This document shows positions 50,438 through 60,665 of a stretch of 64,000 bases of DNA, in pieces (the first letter of the stretch is position 1; the number at the start of each line of letters is the position of its first letter). Made by a program: the position numbers and the translations under genes. Below the pieces are notes generated by a model that ran no database searches, was not told the DNA's origin, and worked only from the letters and a program-made list of their open reading frames with translations. The DNA is from Rhodococcus sp. Leaf278 (GTDB lineage: Bacteria; Actinomycetota; Actinomycetes; Mycobacteriales; Mycobacteriaceae). Location of the stretch: NCBI RefSeq assembly GCF_001426085.1, contig NZ_LMRR01000002.1:1585-65584 (forward strand). The letters are read 5' to 3'.

Positions 50438-51927
50438 CGGGCTTGTTCCTGAACGTCGGCGAAGACCGTTCGATGCCAGGGCTTTCGGGCCACACCCGTG
50501 ATGTCGGTCATGACGTGCTTGACGGTGAGGTACTCGTCCAGCGAATAGCTCGACATGTCCTTGCCGAAGCCCGAGGCCCCGAATCCGCCGTGGGGCATCT
50601 CGCTGATGATCGGAATGTGGTCGTTGATCCACACACAGCCGGCGGCGATCTCGCGCGTCGCTCGTCCTGCGCGGTACACGTCTCGGGTCCACGCGGAAGC
50701 CGCGAGTCCGAACGCAGTGTCGTTGGCGCGCCGGATCGCATCGTCGTCACCGTGATGCTTGGATACCGTGAGCACCGGACCGAACACCTCGTCGCGATAG
50801 ATCTCGTCCTGCTCACCGACATCGGCAATCAGGGTGGGCGGATAGAACGCCCCTCGACCCTCCGGCACGCGGCCTCCGGTGACGATCCTGGCTCCGGCAT
50901 CGCGAGCTCGATTCACCATGGCCGCAACACGATCGCGATGGGCGTTCGAGATCAGTGAACCCATGTCGGTCGCCGGATCGGTCGGGTCTCCCATCACGAC
51001 GCGTCCCATCAACTCGGCCACTCCGGCAACGAATTCGTCGTAGAGAGACTCGGCGACGATGGCGCGGGTGGCCGCCGTGCAGTCCTGGCCACCGTTGATC
51101 AACGATCCGGCGACCGCGCCGTGAATGGCGGCCTCGAGATCCGCGTCGTCGAACACCACGAACGGGGCCTTGCCGCCCAGTTCCAGTTGGACCCGAGTGC
51201 CGTGGGCGGCGGCCTGCGCCATGACGCGCCTGCCGACAGGAGTCGAGCCGGTGAAGGTCATCAGATCGAGGCCCGCGTGCGAGGACAGTGCCACTCCGGC
51301 GTCTTCTCCGGTTCCGGTCACGACGTTGAACACCCCGTCGGGAACTCCGGCCTCGGTGGCCAAGCGCGCCAGTCGCAACGTGGTCAGCGGAGTGAGTTCA
51401 CTGGGCTTGAGCACGATGGCGCACCCTGCCGCCAGAGCCGGAATCGCCTTCCACACCGCCATCTGCAGCGGATAGTTCCATGGAGTGATCGACCCGACCA
51501 CTCCGACGGCGTCGCGACGGATTGCGGAGGTGTGCTCACCCGAGTACTCCGCTGCGGCCTTGCCATCGAGGTTCCGCGCCGCTCCGGCGAAGAACTCGAT
51601 GTTGTCGATGCTGCCCGGAACGTCGAATTCCTGCGCCAGCCGCACCGCTTTGCCGGTCTGTGCCACTTCCTCTGTCGCAAAGGAATCGGCGTCGGCCGCA
51701 ACCAGCCGAGCCAGCTCTGCCAGCACCGCGCTTCGCTGCGCCGGCGTTGCGCCGGACCATTCCGGAAATGCCGACCGAGCATGTGCGAGTGCCGAATCGA
51801 CGTCCTCCGCCGTCGCCAGCCCGACCTCGGCCACAACCGCCCCCGTCGCGGGATCGTCGACGGCATATCGCTGACCACTACCGTCCACCGCGCGCCCGTC
51901 GATCCAACAAGCAGGAATGTTCGCCAT
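50434..51927 (-). CDS. Aldehyde dehydrogenase (gamma-aminobutyraldehyde dehydrogenase-like)
   Basis: 497 residues. The aldehyde dehydrogenase signature GGQDCTAATR holds the catalytic cysteine, with the glutamate in LELGGKAPF and NAD contacts in ITPWNYPLQMAVWK and FTGSTPVG. The QDCTA form resembles gamma-aminobutyraldehyde/aminoaldehyde dehydrogenases, which make GABA-type acids after amine oxidation. It is coupled to the FAD oxidoreductase by a 4-nt overlap. TACTGT lies 6 nt before the ATG (leaderless type), and candidate Lrp sites lie upstream. Confidence 0.87.
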   Translation of the reverse strand: MANIPACWIDGRAVDGSGQRYAVDDPATGAVVAEVGLATAEDVDSALAHARSAFPEWSGATPAQRSAVLAELARLVAADADSFATEEVAQTGKAVRLAQEFDVPGSIDNIEFFAGAARNLDGKAAAEYSGEHTSAIRRDAVGVVGSITPWNYPLQMAVWKAIPALAAGCAIVLKPSELTPLTTLRLARLATEAGVPDGVFNVVTGTGEDAGVALSSHAGLDLMTFTGSTPVGRRVMAQAAAHGTRVQLELGGKAPFVVFDDADLEAAIHGAVAGSLINGGQDCTAATRAIVAESLYDEFVAGVAELMGRVVMGDPTDPATDMGSLISNAHRDRVAAMVNRARDAGARIVTGGRVPEGRGAFYPPTLIADVGEQDEIYRDEVFGPVLTVSKHHGDDDAIRRANDTAFGLAASAWTRDVYRAGRATREIAAGCVWINDHIPIISEMPHGGFGASGFGKDMSSYSLDEYLTVKHVMTDITGVARKPWHRTVFADVQEQAR

Positions 51928-51933
51928 ACCTGC

Positions 51934-51939
51934 ACAGTA
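51934..51939 (-). promoter_or_regulatory. -10 element of a leaderless promoter for the aldehyde dehydrogenase gene
   Basis: TACTGT on the minus strand lies 6 nt before the ATG at 51927. The first candidate operator (51952-51964) covers the region just upstream of it. Confidence 0.55.
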
Positions 51940-51951
51940 CCGCCCGAGCTA

Positions 51952-51995
51952 CTGATTCTCTCAGTTTCTCGCCTCTCGACAACTGATTCTGTCGT
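51952..51995. promoter_or_regulatory. Two candidate Lrp operator half-sites in the divergent control region
   Basis: CTGATTCTCTCAG (51952-51964) and CTGATTCTGTCGT (51983-51995) are near-copies 31 bp apart, close to three helical turns. The first is an imperfect dyad (CTGA-N5-TCAG). They resemble the motif in front of the permease gene at 46506. The Lrp gene beside them is the obvious candidate regulator. Confidence 0.5.
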
Positions 51996-52069
51996 CCGAA
52001 TGGGCAATTAATACGCATTTCATCGTCGAAGGGTTGTGTTCACCACCGCGACAATGACAAGATCGACGT

Positions 52070-52534
52070 ATGCCCGAGCAGCCACCCATCGCACTCGACG
52101 ACGTCTCCAAGGCGATCATCGAACAACTCCAGGAGGACGGGCGACGCTCGTACGCCGCGATCGGCAAAGCCGTAGGACTCTCGGAAGCTGCTGTTCGCCA
52201 ACGTGTTCAGCGTCTGACTGATTCCGGCGTCATGCAGATCGTCGCGGTGACCGATCCGGTACAGGTCGGATTCAAGCGGCAGGCGATGATCGGCATCAAG
52301 TGCACCGGAGACAGCTACGCGTTGTCCGAGGAACTGTCGGCCATCGCCGCAATCGACTATGTCGTCCTCACCGCAGGGTCGTTCGACGTCGTTGTGGAAG
52401 TGGTGTGCGAGGACGACGAACAGCTCCTGCAGATTCTCAACAAGCAGATCCGCAGCCTGGACGGTGTCACCAGTACCGAAACCCTGGTCTATCTCAAACT
52501 CGTCAAGCAGCAATACAATTGGGGAACCCGATGA
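52070..52534 (+). CDS. Lrp/AsnC family transcriptional regulator of the amine cluster
   Basis: 154 residues. The helix-turn-helix is at about 10-60 (IIEQLQEDGRRSYAAIGKAV, then GLSEAAVRQRVQRLTDSGV) and the AsnC/RAM ligand domain at about 75-145 (VVLTAGSFDVVVEVVCEDDE). It is divergent from the aldehyde dehydrogenase operon and overlaps the aminotransferase gene by ATGA, so it probably controls both and itself. The ligand may be an amine or its product. No ribosome binding site is clear before the ATG. Confidence 0.9.
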   Translation: MPEQPPIALDDVSKAIIEQLQEDGRRSYAAIGKAVGLSEAAVRQRVQRLTDSGVMQIVAVTDPVQVGFKRQAMIGIKCTGDSYALSEELSAIAAIDYVVLTAGSFDVVVEVVCEDDEQLLQILNKQIRSLDGVTSTETLVYLKLVKQQYNWGTR

Positions 52535-53898
52535 CACGAACGACAGCCGAACTCGACGCCTCCGCAGCCAAGCACCTGTGGGGTCACTTCACCCGCCACG
52601 GTGCCGGGGTCACGCCCCCGATCATCACCCGCGGCGAAGGCGCGACCATTTGGGACTCGAACGGCAAGAGCTACATCGACGGGCTCTCGGGCCTGTTCGT
52701 GGTTCAGGTCGGTCACGGCCGCGAGGAACTGGCCGAGGCGGCGGCAAAGCAGGCAAAGGAATTGGCATTCTTCCCGCTGTGGTCGTACGTCACCGAACCG
52801 GCCATCGAACTGGCCGAACGCCTCGCCGGGTACGCCCCCGGCGACCTGAACCGGGTCTTCTTCACCACCGGTGGCGGCGAGGCCGTCGAGAGCGCATGGA
52901 AGCTGGCCAAGCAGTACTTCAAGAAGGTCGGCAAGCCCGGTAAGCACAAGGTGATCTCGCGGGCCATTGCTTATCACGGCACCCCGCAGGGTGCGCTCGC
53001 GATCACCGGAATTCCGGCGCTCAAAGAGCCTTTCGAGCCGCTGACACCGGGTGCGTTCCGGGTGCCGAACACCAACATCTACCGCGCTCCGGCTCCCCTG
53101 GACACCGATCCGAAGGCGTTCGGAATCTGGGCTGCAGATCGCATCGCCGAGGCCATCGAGTTCGAAGGCCCCGATTCGGTGGCCGCGGTGTTCCTCGAGC
53201 CGGTCCAGAATGCCGGGGGTTGCTTCCCTCCCCCGCCCGGATACTTCGAGCGGGTCCGCGAGATCTGCGACCGCTACGACGTCCTCCTGGTCTCGGACGA
53301 GGTGATCTGTGCGTTCGGACGGATCGGATCCATGTTCGCCTGCAACGACTTCGGCTACGTCCCGGACATCATCACCTGCGCCAAGGGATTGACCTCGGGC
53401 TATTCCCCGATCGGCGCAATGATCGCCTCCGACAAGCTCTTCGAGCCGTTCGACGACGGCACGTCCAGCTTCGCGCACGGGTACACCTTCGGCGGCCATC
53501 CCGTGTCCGCAGCGGTCGCCATGGCCAATCTCGACATCTTCGAGCGCGAGGGAATCAACGCCCACGTCGCAGACAACGCACCGGCGTTTCGCTCGACGCT
53601 CGAGAAGCTGCACGACCTGCCGATCGTCGGAGACGTGCGCGGCGAAGGGTTCTTCTACGGCATCGAACTGGTCAAGGACAAGGCCACGAAGGAAACGTTC
53701 GACGACGCCGAAGCAGAACGCATCCTCCGCGGGTTCCTGTCCACAGCTCTGTTCGACGCAGGGCTGTACTGCCGCGCCGACGACCGCGGCGATCCGGTAG
53801 TGCAGCTGGCTCCGCCACTCATCTGTGGTCAGAAGGAGTTCGACGAGATGGAACAGATCTTGCGCAGCGTCTTGACCGAGGCGGGCAACCTGATCTGA
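52531..53898 (+). CDS. Class III aminotransferase (putrescine/amine:pyruvate type)
   Basis: 455 residues. Class III motifs: FTTGGGEAVESAWKLAKQYF, AIAYHGTPQGALAITG, VAAVFLEPVQNAGGCFPPPP, LLVSDEVICAFGRIG and the PLP lysine region CAKGLTSGYSPIGAMI. The pattern resembles SpuC-like putrescine/polyamine:pyruvate and omega-amino acid aminotransferases. With the aldehyde dehydrogenase it would turn an amine into an amino acid such as GABA; which amine is not determined. Translational overlap with the Lrp gene suggests tight co-regulation. Confidence 0.87.
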   Translation: MTRTTAELDASAAKHLWGHFTRHGAGVTPPIITRGEGATIWDSNGKSYIDGLSGLFVVQVGHGREELAEAAAKQAKELAFFPLWSYVTEPAIELAERLAGYAPGDLNRVFFTTGGGEAVESAWKLAKQYFKKVGKPGKHKVISRAIAYHGTPQGALAITGIPALKEPFEPLTPGAFRVPNTNIYRAPAPLDTDPKAFGIWAADRIAEAIEFEGPDSVAAVFLEPVQNAGGCFPPPPGYFERVREICDRYDVLLVSDEVICAFGRIGSMFACNDFGYVPDIITCAKGLTSGYSPIGAMIASDKLFEPFDDGTSSFAHGYTFGGHPVSAAVAMANLDIFEREGINAHVADNAPAFRSTLEKLHDLPIVGDVRGEGFFYGIELVKDKATKETFDDAEAERILRGFLSTALFDAGLYCRADDRGDPVVQLAPPLICGQKEFDEMEQILRSVLTEAGNLI

Positions 53899-53907
53899 CC
53901 GAGACTG

Positions 53908-55191
53908 CTACTGGCCGATGCGGTCGATGACGAGAGGGCTCGGCTCGACAGCCGTGGCACCTATTTCCCAGCTGCCGTCGAGTGCCTGCTGCGCGTACTC
54001 GAACCGTTCGGGAGTGTCGGTGTACAGGGTTGCGAGCCGATCCCCGGCCCGCACCCGATCACCCGGCTTGGCGTGCAGCCGCACACCGGCTGCGCTCTGC
54101 ACCGGCTCACCCTGACGCTCGCGGCCTGCCCCCAGCCGCCATGCGGCAAGCCCGACGCCCATCGCGTCCAGGCCGGTGACGATGCCGTCCTGGGTTGCCT
54201 TGAATTCCTGGCTCTCCCGGGCGACGGGCAGCGCCGCGTCGGGATCCCCGCCCTGCGCGGCGATCATTGCCTTCCACCGATCCATGGCGGACCCGTCGGC
54301 GAGCTTGTCGGCCGGATCGATGCCCTCGATACCGGCCGCGGCGAGCATGGTCCGGGCCAGCGTGATCGTCAGCTCGACGATGTCGGCGGGGCCGCCTCCG
54401 GCGAGCACCTCGACAGACTCCTGCACTTCGAGCGCATTGCCTGCGGTGAGCCCGAGCGGGATGTCCATGGACGTCAGAACCGCCATGGTGCGCACACCCG
54501 CATCGGTTCCGAGCTCGACCATCGCGGTGGCGAGTTCGCGCGCATCGTCGACGTTCTTCATGAACGCGCCCGCGCCGACCTTCACATCCAATACGAGGGC
54601 ACCGGTGCCCTCGGCAATCTTCTTGCTCATGATCGAGCTGGCGATCAGCGGAATCGACTCTACGGTTCCGGTCACGTCGCGTAAGGCGTAGAGCTTCTTG
54701 TCGGCGGGAGCCAGATCGGCACCGGCGGCGCAGACGACCGCTCCCACCGCCGGATCGGCCAGGATGCGATGCATTTCCTCACCGCTGAGGTCGGCTCGCC
54801 ACCCGGGGATCGACTCGAGCTTGTCGAGCGTGCCGCCGGTATGCCCCAGGCCTCGACCCGACAGCTGTGGAACAGCTGCCCCGCACGCGGCGACCAGGGG
54901 GGCCAACGGCAGCGTGATCTTGTCTCCGACACCGCCGGTCGAATGCTTGTCGACGGTGGGCAGCGGCAATGCCGAGAAATCCATGCGGGTGCCCGATGCG
55001 ATCATCGCGCCGGTCCACGTGCTCAATTCCCGACGGGACAATCCGCGCAACAGAATTGCCATCGCCAGTGCCGACATCTGTTCCGGCGCGACGGTTCCGC
55101 GAGTGAACTCCGCGATCACCCACTCGATCTGTTCGTCGTCGAGAACGCGGCCGTCGCGCTTCGCGCTGATGATCGATACGGCGTCAGGCAT
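53908..55191 (-). CDS. deoA: Thymidine phosphorylase
   Basis: 427 residues. Nucleoside phosphorylase class II motifs: LSRRELSTWTGAMIASGTRM, the phosphate loop KHSTGGVGDKITLPLAPLVA, GRGLGHTGGTLDKLESIPG and the C-terminal PYNP_C domain with RLHAKPGDRVRAGDRLATLY. The enzyme splits thymidine or deoxyuridine with phosphate. Its start lies 8 nt inside the end of cdd, so the pair forms an operon, as in mycobacteria. Confidence 0.94.
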   Translation of the reverse strand: MPDAVSIISAKRDGRVLDDEQIEWVIAEFTRGTVAPEQMSALAMAILLRGLSRRELSTWTGAMIASGTRMDFSALPLPTVDKHSTGGVGDKITLPLAPLVAACGAAVPQLSGRGLGHTGGTLDKLESIPGWRADLSGEEMHRILADPAVGAVVCAAGADLAPADKKLYALRDVTGTVESIPLIASSIMSKKIAEGTGALVLDVKVGAGAFMKNVDDARELATAMVELGTDAGVRTMAVLTSMDIPLGLTAGNALEVQESVEVLAGGGPADIVELTITLARTMLAAAGIEGIDPADKLADGSAMDRWKAMIAAQGGDPDAALPVARESQEFKATQDGIVTGLDAMGVGLAAWRLGAGRERQGEPVQSAAGVRLHAKPGDRVRAGDRLATLYTDTPERFEYAQQALDGSWEIGATAVEPSPLVIDRIGQ

Positions 55192-55597
55192 GGTTGTTCA
55201 CGCGTCCTTCGTCGAGGTTGTCGGGTCCGAATGCATCCGGCAGCAACTCTGCCAGTCGACGCGGTCCCGAGTTGGTATCGACGAGCAGATCCGGGCCGCC
55301 GAATTCGAACAGCAACTGCCGACACCGCCCGCACGGCATCAGGATCTCACGACGAGAATCGCAGCAGGAGAAGGCCACCAGTCTGCCGCCGCCGGTCGCG
55401 TGCAGGTTCGAGACCAACCCGCATTCGGCGCAGAGCCCCAAACCGTATGAGACATTCTCCACATTGCACCCGGTGACTATTCGATTGTCGTCCACCAGAG
55501 CGGCCGCACCGACCGGAAAGTTCGAGTACGGGGCGTAAGCATGACGCATTACTTCATGAGCGTTGTCGCGCAACGTATTCCAGTCGATTTCATCCAT
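55184..55597 (-). CDS. cdd: Cytidine deaminase
   Basis: 137 residues. The zinc deaminase motifs are CAECGLVSNL (Cys-Ala-Glu) and PCGRCRQLLFEFG, preceded by AYAPYSNFPVGAA and NVENVSYG. This is the short tetrameric class. It deaminates cytidine and deoxycytidine. The ATG at 55597 is preceded by GGATGGG; a GTG at 55615 is the other possibility. It heads the cdd-deoA unit and diverges from sdhC. Confidence 0.92.
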   Translation of the reverse strand: MDEIDWNTLRDNAHEVMRHAYAPYSNFPVGAAALVDDNRIVTGCNVENVSYGLGLCAECGLVSNLHATGGGRLVAFSCCDSRREILMPCGRCRQLLFEFGGPDLLVDTNSGPRRLAELLPDAFGPDNLDEGRVNNHA

Positions 55598-55660
55598 GGT
55601 TACCCATCCAATCACGCTGTCTGAATTGATGCAGAGAACTGCCCGAATCGTCGTGTCCGA

Positions 55661-55679
55661 ATTGGGAAGGCAAACCTAA
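55661..55679. promoter_or_regulatory. Iron-box-like (DtxR/IdeR) site between cdd and sdhC
   Basis: On the minus strand TTAGGTTTGCCTTCCCAA matches the known IdeR/DtxR consensus TTAGGTTAGCCTAACCTAA at 14 of 19 aligned positions, including all seven of the first arm. It lies about 64 nt upstream of cdd and 185 nt upstream of sdhC. Iron control would make sense for the iron-rich succinate dehydrogenase, but binding is not shown. Confidence 0.35.
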
Positions 55680-55737
55680 CACCGAATTTCGGCACCGTAC
55701 GAACCTCGAGTCGAATTAGTTCCGTGTTTCGAATGGG

Positions 55738-55765
55738 TTTACAGTTTCAAGTAAGCGGCTAGTAC
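55738..55765 (+). promoter_or_regulatory. Possible sdhC promoter (-35 TTTACA, -10 TAGTAC)
   Basis: TTTACA (55738-55743) is separated by 16 nt from TAGTAC (55760-55765), leaving a leader of about 90 nt before sdhC. The -10 is a weak match, so the placement is tentative. Confidence 0.3.
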
Positions 55766-55863
55766 AACCAGCACTAGGGCCGAATCGCGACAAATCGAGT
55801 CAGGACAAGACCCGTCCACCGGGCTCGAAGCGTCCACCAACGACGTTGGAGGCATTGCACTCG

Positions 55864-56274
55864 ATGAGTAGCACGACGGAAGTCGCTCCGGTCAAGGAGC
55901 GTAAGCGGTCTCTGTACCGCGGGGATCCGGGCATGTGGTCCTGGGTTCTGCACCGCATCACTGGCGTGTTGACGTTCTTCTTCTTGTTCGTCCACGTCCT
56001 CGACACGGCGATGGTTCGGGTCAATCCCGAAACGTACGACGCCATCATCGAGACCTACAAGACCCCGCTCGTCGGCCTGATGGAACTCGGCCTCGTGGCC
56101 GCAGTGCTGTATCACGCATTGAACGGCATCCGGGTCATGCTGGTCGATTTCTGGTCCAAGGGACCGCAGTACCAGAAGCCGATGCTCTGGGTCATCGCAG
56201 TCGTCTGGCTCGTCGTCATGATCCCGGGCGCGGGACGAATCTTCTACAACATGTTCACGGCGGGTGGTCACTGA
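55864..56274 (+). CDS. sdhC: Succinate dehydrogenase cytochrome b556 subunit
   Basis: 136 residues with three hydrophobic helices. RSLYRGDPGMWSWVLHRITG carries the conserved Ser/His/Arg of the quinone site, and YHALNGIRVMLVDF has a heme ligand histidine. It anchors the complex in the membrane. GGAGG lies 11 nt before the ATG. The stop overlaps the sdhD start (TGATG). The four genes run C-D-A-B without gaps. Confidence 0.92.
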   Translation: MSSTTEVAPVKERKRSLYRGDPGMWSWVLHRITGVLTFFFLFVHVLDTAMVRVNPETYDAIIETYKTPLVGLMELGLVAAVLYHALNGIRVMLVDFWSKGPQYQKPMLWVIAVVWLVVMIPGAGRIFYNMFTAGGH

Positions 56275-56726
56275 TGTCGACGCAGGGTCCCGAGGCGAAG
56301 GTCCTCGGCACGAACTACGACCGTCCGGCCAGCTTGGCCAACCCCCGTTCACCGCGTCGGCAGAGCAAGGGCAACTTCGAGCTCTACGCGTGGCTGTTCA
56401 TGCGCTTCTCGGGTCTGGCACTCGTCGTGCTCGTACTCGGTCACATGTTCATCATGCTGATGCTCGACGACGGTGTGCACCGCATCAACTTCGCGTTCGT
56501 CGCCGGTCGTTGGGCCAGCCCGTTCTGGCAGTTCTGGGATCTGACGATGCTGTGGCTCGCTCAGCTCCACGGTGGCAACGGCCTACGCACGATCATCGCG
56601 GACTACTCCCGCAAGGATTCGACGCGATTCTGGCTGACGACGCTGCTGGTGCTGTCCATGATCCTGATCATGGGCGTCGGCACCTACGTCATCTTCACGT
56701 TCGATCCCAACATCTCGGCGAGCTAA
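56274..56726 (+). CDS. sdhD: Succinate dehydrogenase membrane anchor subunit
   Basis: 150 residues with three hydrophobic helices. FELYAWLFMRFSGLALVVLV and LGHMFIMLMLDDGVHRINF fit the anchor subunit, with a candidate heme histidine in LGHMF. It forms the quinone-reducing membrane part with SdhC. The ATG overlaps the sdhC stop by two nucleotides. Confidence 0.9.
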   Translation: MSTQGPEAKVLGTNYDRPASLANPRSPRRQSKGNFELYAWLFMRFSGLALVVLVLGHMFIMLMLDDGVHRINFAFVAGRWASPFWQFWDLTMLWLAQLHGGNGLRTIIADYSRKDSTRFWLTTLLVLSMILIMGVGTYVIFTFDPNISAS

Positions 56727-56742
56727 GGACACTGACGCTTAC

Positions 56743-58494
<1,752 letters not shown>

Positions 58495-58495
58495 T

Positions 58496-59275
58496 ATGAG
58501 CGCACCTACCCTGGACAAGAAGACCGAGTCCGATCTGCCACCCGTGCCGGAGGGCGCGGTGATGGTGAACCTCAAGATCGCTCGCTTCAACCCCGAAAGC
58601 GGTGACGGCCAGCGTTGGGACACCTTCCAGGTGCCCACCCTGGAGACCGACCGTCTGCTCAACCTCCTGCTGTACGTGAAGGGCTACCTGGACGGAACTT
58701 TGACGTTCCGTCGTTCGTGTGCTCACGGCGTGTGCGGCAGCGACGCGATGCGGATCAACGGCGTCAACCGTCTCGCCTGCAAGGTGCTGATGCGCGACAT
58801 GCTCCCCAAGGACTCGTCGAAGACGCTGAACATCACCATCGAGCCCATCAAGGGCCTGCCGGTGGAGAAGGATCTCATCGTCGACATGGAACCCTTCTTC
58901 GACGCGTTCCGCGCCGTGAAGCCGTTCCTGATGACGACGGGCAACGAGCCGACCCGTGAGCGCATCCAGTCCGCCGCGGACCGCGCCCGGTTCGACGACA
59001 CCACCAAGTGCATCCTGTGCGCGTGCTGCACGACCTCGTGCCCCGTGTTCTGGAGCGACGGCAGCTACTTCGGACCCGCTGCGATCGTCAATGCACACCG
59101 GTTCATCTTCGACAGCCGCGACGAGGGTGGAAGCGAACGTCTGGACATTCTCAACGATGTGGAGGGTGTCTGGCGTTGCCGGACCACCTTCAACTGCACC
59201 GACGCATGCCCCCGCGGCATCCAGGTGACCAAGGCAATTCAGGAAGTCAAGCGCGCGCTGCTCTTCGCTCGCTGA
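58496..59275 (+). CDS. sdhB: Succinate dehydrogenase iron-sulphur subunit
   Basis: 259 residues. Cysteines for [2Fe-2S] are in RRSCAHGVCGSDAM, for [4Fe-4S] in KCILCACCTTSCPV and for [3Fe-4S] in CRTTFNCTDACPRGI. It relays electrons from SdhA to quinone. Starting 1 nt after the sdhA stop, it closes the operon, and a strong terminator follows within 30 nt. Confidence 0.97.
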   Translation: MSAPTLDKKTESDLPPVPEGAVMVNLKIARFNPESGDGQRWDTFQVPTLETDRLLNLLLYVKGYLDGTLTFRRSCAHGVCGSDAMRINGVNRLACKVLMRDMLPKDSSKTLNITIEPIKGLPVEKDLIVDMEPFFDAFRAVKPFLMTTGNEPTRERIQSAADRARFDDTTKCILCACCTTSCPVFWSDGSYFGPAAIVNAHRFIFDSRDEGGSERLDILNDVEGVWRCRTTFNCTDACPRGIQVTKAIQEVKRALLFAR

Positions 59276-59304
59276 TCGTCGGTTTCCGGTCGGGAACCAC
59301 AGAG

Positions 59305-59333
59305 GCCCCCACGCAGACAGTCTGCGTGGGGGC
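59305..59333 (+). terminator. Rho-independent terminator after sdhB
   Basis: gcccccacgcaga pairs perfectly with tctgcgtgggggc (13 bp, 3-nt loop), followed by ctttcgt. It lies 30 nt after the sdhB stop. Confidence 0.82.
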
Positions 59334-59390
59334 TTTCGTGTTGCATCGGCATGCCGGCCCCGCGGCATTCATGTCGACAGTCGGACGACA

Positions 59391-59422
59391 TGAGGGGTTT
59401 CTGATGGATTTTGAGGGTTGAT
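59391..59422. promoter_or_regulatory. Candidate LacI-type operator upstream of the PhyH-family gene
   Basis: TGAGGGGTTTC (59391-59401), TTTTGAGGG (59409-59417) and GGTTGAT (59416-59422) recur in the same order in the divergent gap of the LacI and SDR genes (61721-61744). Sharing an 11-mer and two shorter words between the two control regions suggests one regulator. Confidence 0.45.
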
Positions 59423-59488
59423 TCGCAGGTGGAAAGGGATCAGGCTCGAGGTCGAACTCTGCACCTGGCCCTCGAAAGGACTTCGATC

Positions 59489-60661
59489 ATGACCACCTAC
59501 ACGAGCACAACCCGGACCGGACGGCTCGGAGAAGACGACTGCGACATCGATCGATTCCGTGAATCGGTATCCGAGCAACTCGACCTCGCGAACTATCCGC
59601 ATGCAACGGGTGTTCGGGAAAACGTTCTGATCTACGACGCCCGCTCGGTCGAGGGCCTCGATGCCCCGACACGCGAGTCGGTACAGAACGAGCTGGCCCA
59701 GGCTCTGCTCACCGGGCCCGGCATCGTCCTGTTCGAGGGCGCGTTCACCGAAACCCACCGTGTGAGCGAGGCCACCGACTACTTCATGGACACCATCGCC
59801 GGTCAGCACGCAGCAGGCTTGAACTCGGGCGATCATTTCGCTCCGCCCGGTGCCAACGATCGAGTCTGGTCTGCATTGCAGAAGCTGGCCGTCGATCGAC
59901 CCGAGGTGTTCACCGACTACTACGCCAACGACGTCCTCGCATTGGTATCGCATGCCTGGTTGGGACCGATGTACCAGGTGACATCGTCGGTCAATGTCGT
60001 CAACCCGGGCGGTCGCGCACAGAATCCGCATCGTGACTACCACCTGGGATTCATGTCGGTCGACACCGCCGCTGCATTCCCCGCGCACGTGCACCGACTG
60101 TCGCCTGCCCTGACTCTGCAGGGAGCCGTCGCACACTGCGACATGCCGCTCGAGAGCGGACCGACCATGTACTTACCGTTCTCACAGCGGTACGAACCGG
60201 GCTACATCGCTTTCAATTTGCCCGAGTTTCGAGAGTACTTCGCACAGAACTACATTCAACTGCCCCTTCGGGTCGGCGACGCCGTCTTCTTCAATCCGGC
60301 ACTGTTCCATGCTGCCGGACACAACACCTCGACGGGCATTCGCCGGATAGCGAATTTACTGCAGGTGTCGTCTGCGTTCGGTCGCGCGATCGACACGGTC
60401 GACCGCAAGGCCATAGTCGAGGCCATCTATCCGTCCCTGCTTCGGATGGCGTCGAGCAGCAGCGCAGCGTCCGTCGGCAACGTCATTGCGGCGTCGGCCG
60501 AGGGGTACGCATTCCCCACCAACCTCGATCGCGACCGACCGACGACCGGCCTGGCAGGTGAGACGCAGGCCGAACTCGTCGCACGCGCCGTCGACGCCGC
60601 GATGCCCGCTCGCGAGTTGACGGCACTGCTCGAGGATCAGGAGCGGCGCAGGCGCATCTGA
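59489..60661 (+). CDS. PhyH-like Fe(II)/2-oxoglutarate dioxygenase
   Basis: 390 residues. The phytanoyl-CoA dioxygenase fold is suggested by GPGIVLFEGAFTE at the start of the core, the iron motif PHRDYH (His181, Asp183) and the distal AGHNTSTGIRRIAN region with His274 and a nearby 2-oxoglutarate-binding arginine. The C-terminal third is helical without known motifs. Such enzymes hydroxylate a substrate while turning 2-oxoglutarate to succinate; the substrate is unknown but the neighbouring sugar genes hint at a polyol or sugar derivative. AAAGGA lies 8 nt before the ATG. Confidence 0.75.
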   Translation: MTTYTSTTRTGRLGEDDCDIDRFRESVSEQLDLANYPHATGVRENVLIYDARSVEGLDAPTRESVQNELAQALLTGPGIVLFEGAFTETHRVSEATDYFMDTIAGQHAAGLNSGDHFAPPGANDRVWSALQKLAVDRPEVFTDYYANDVLALVSHAWLGPMYQVTSSVNVVNPGGRAQNPHRDYHLGFMSVDTAAAFPAHVHRLSPALTLQGAVAHCDMPLESGPTMYLPFSQRYEPGYIAFNLPEFREYFAQNYIQLPLRVGDAVFFNPALFHAAGHNTSTGIRRIANLLQVSSAFGRAIDTVDRKAIVEAIYPSLLRMASSSSAASVGNVIAASAEGYAFPTNLDRDRPTTGLAGETQAELVARAVDAAMPARELTALLEDQERRRRI

Positions 60662-60665
60662 CAGG

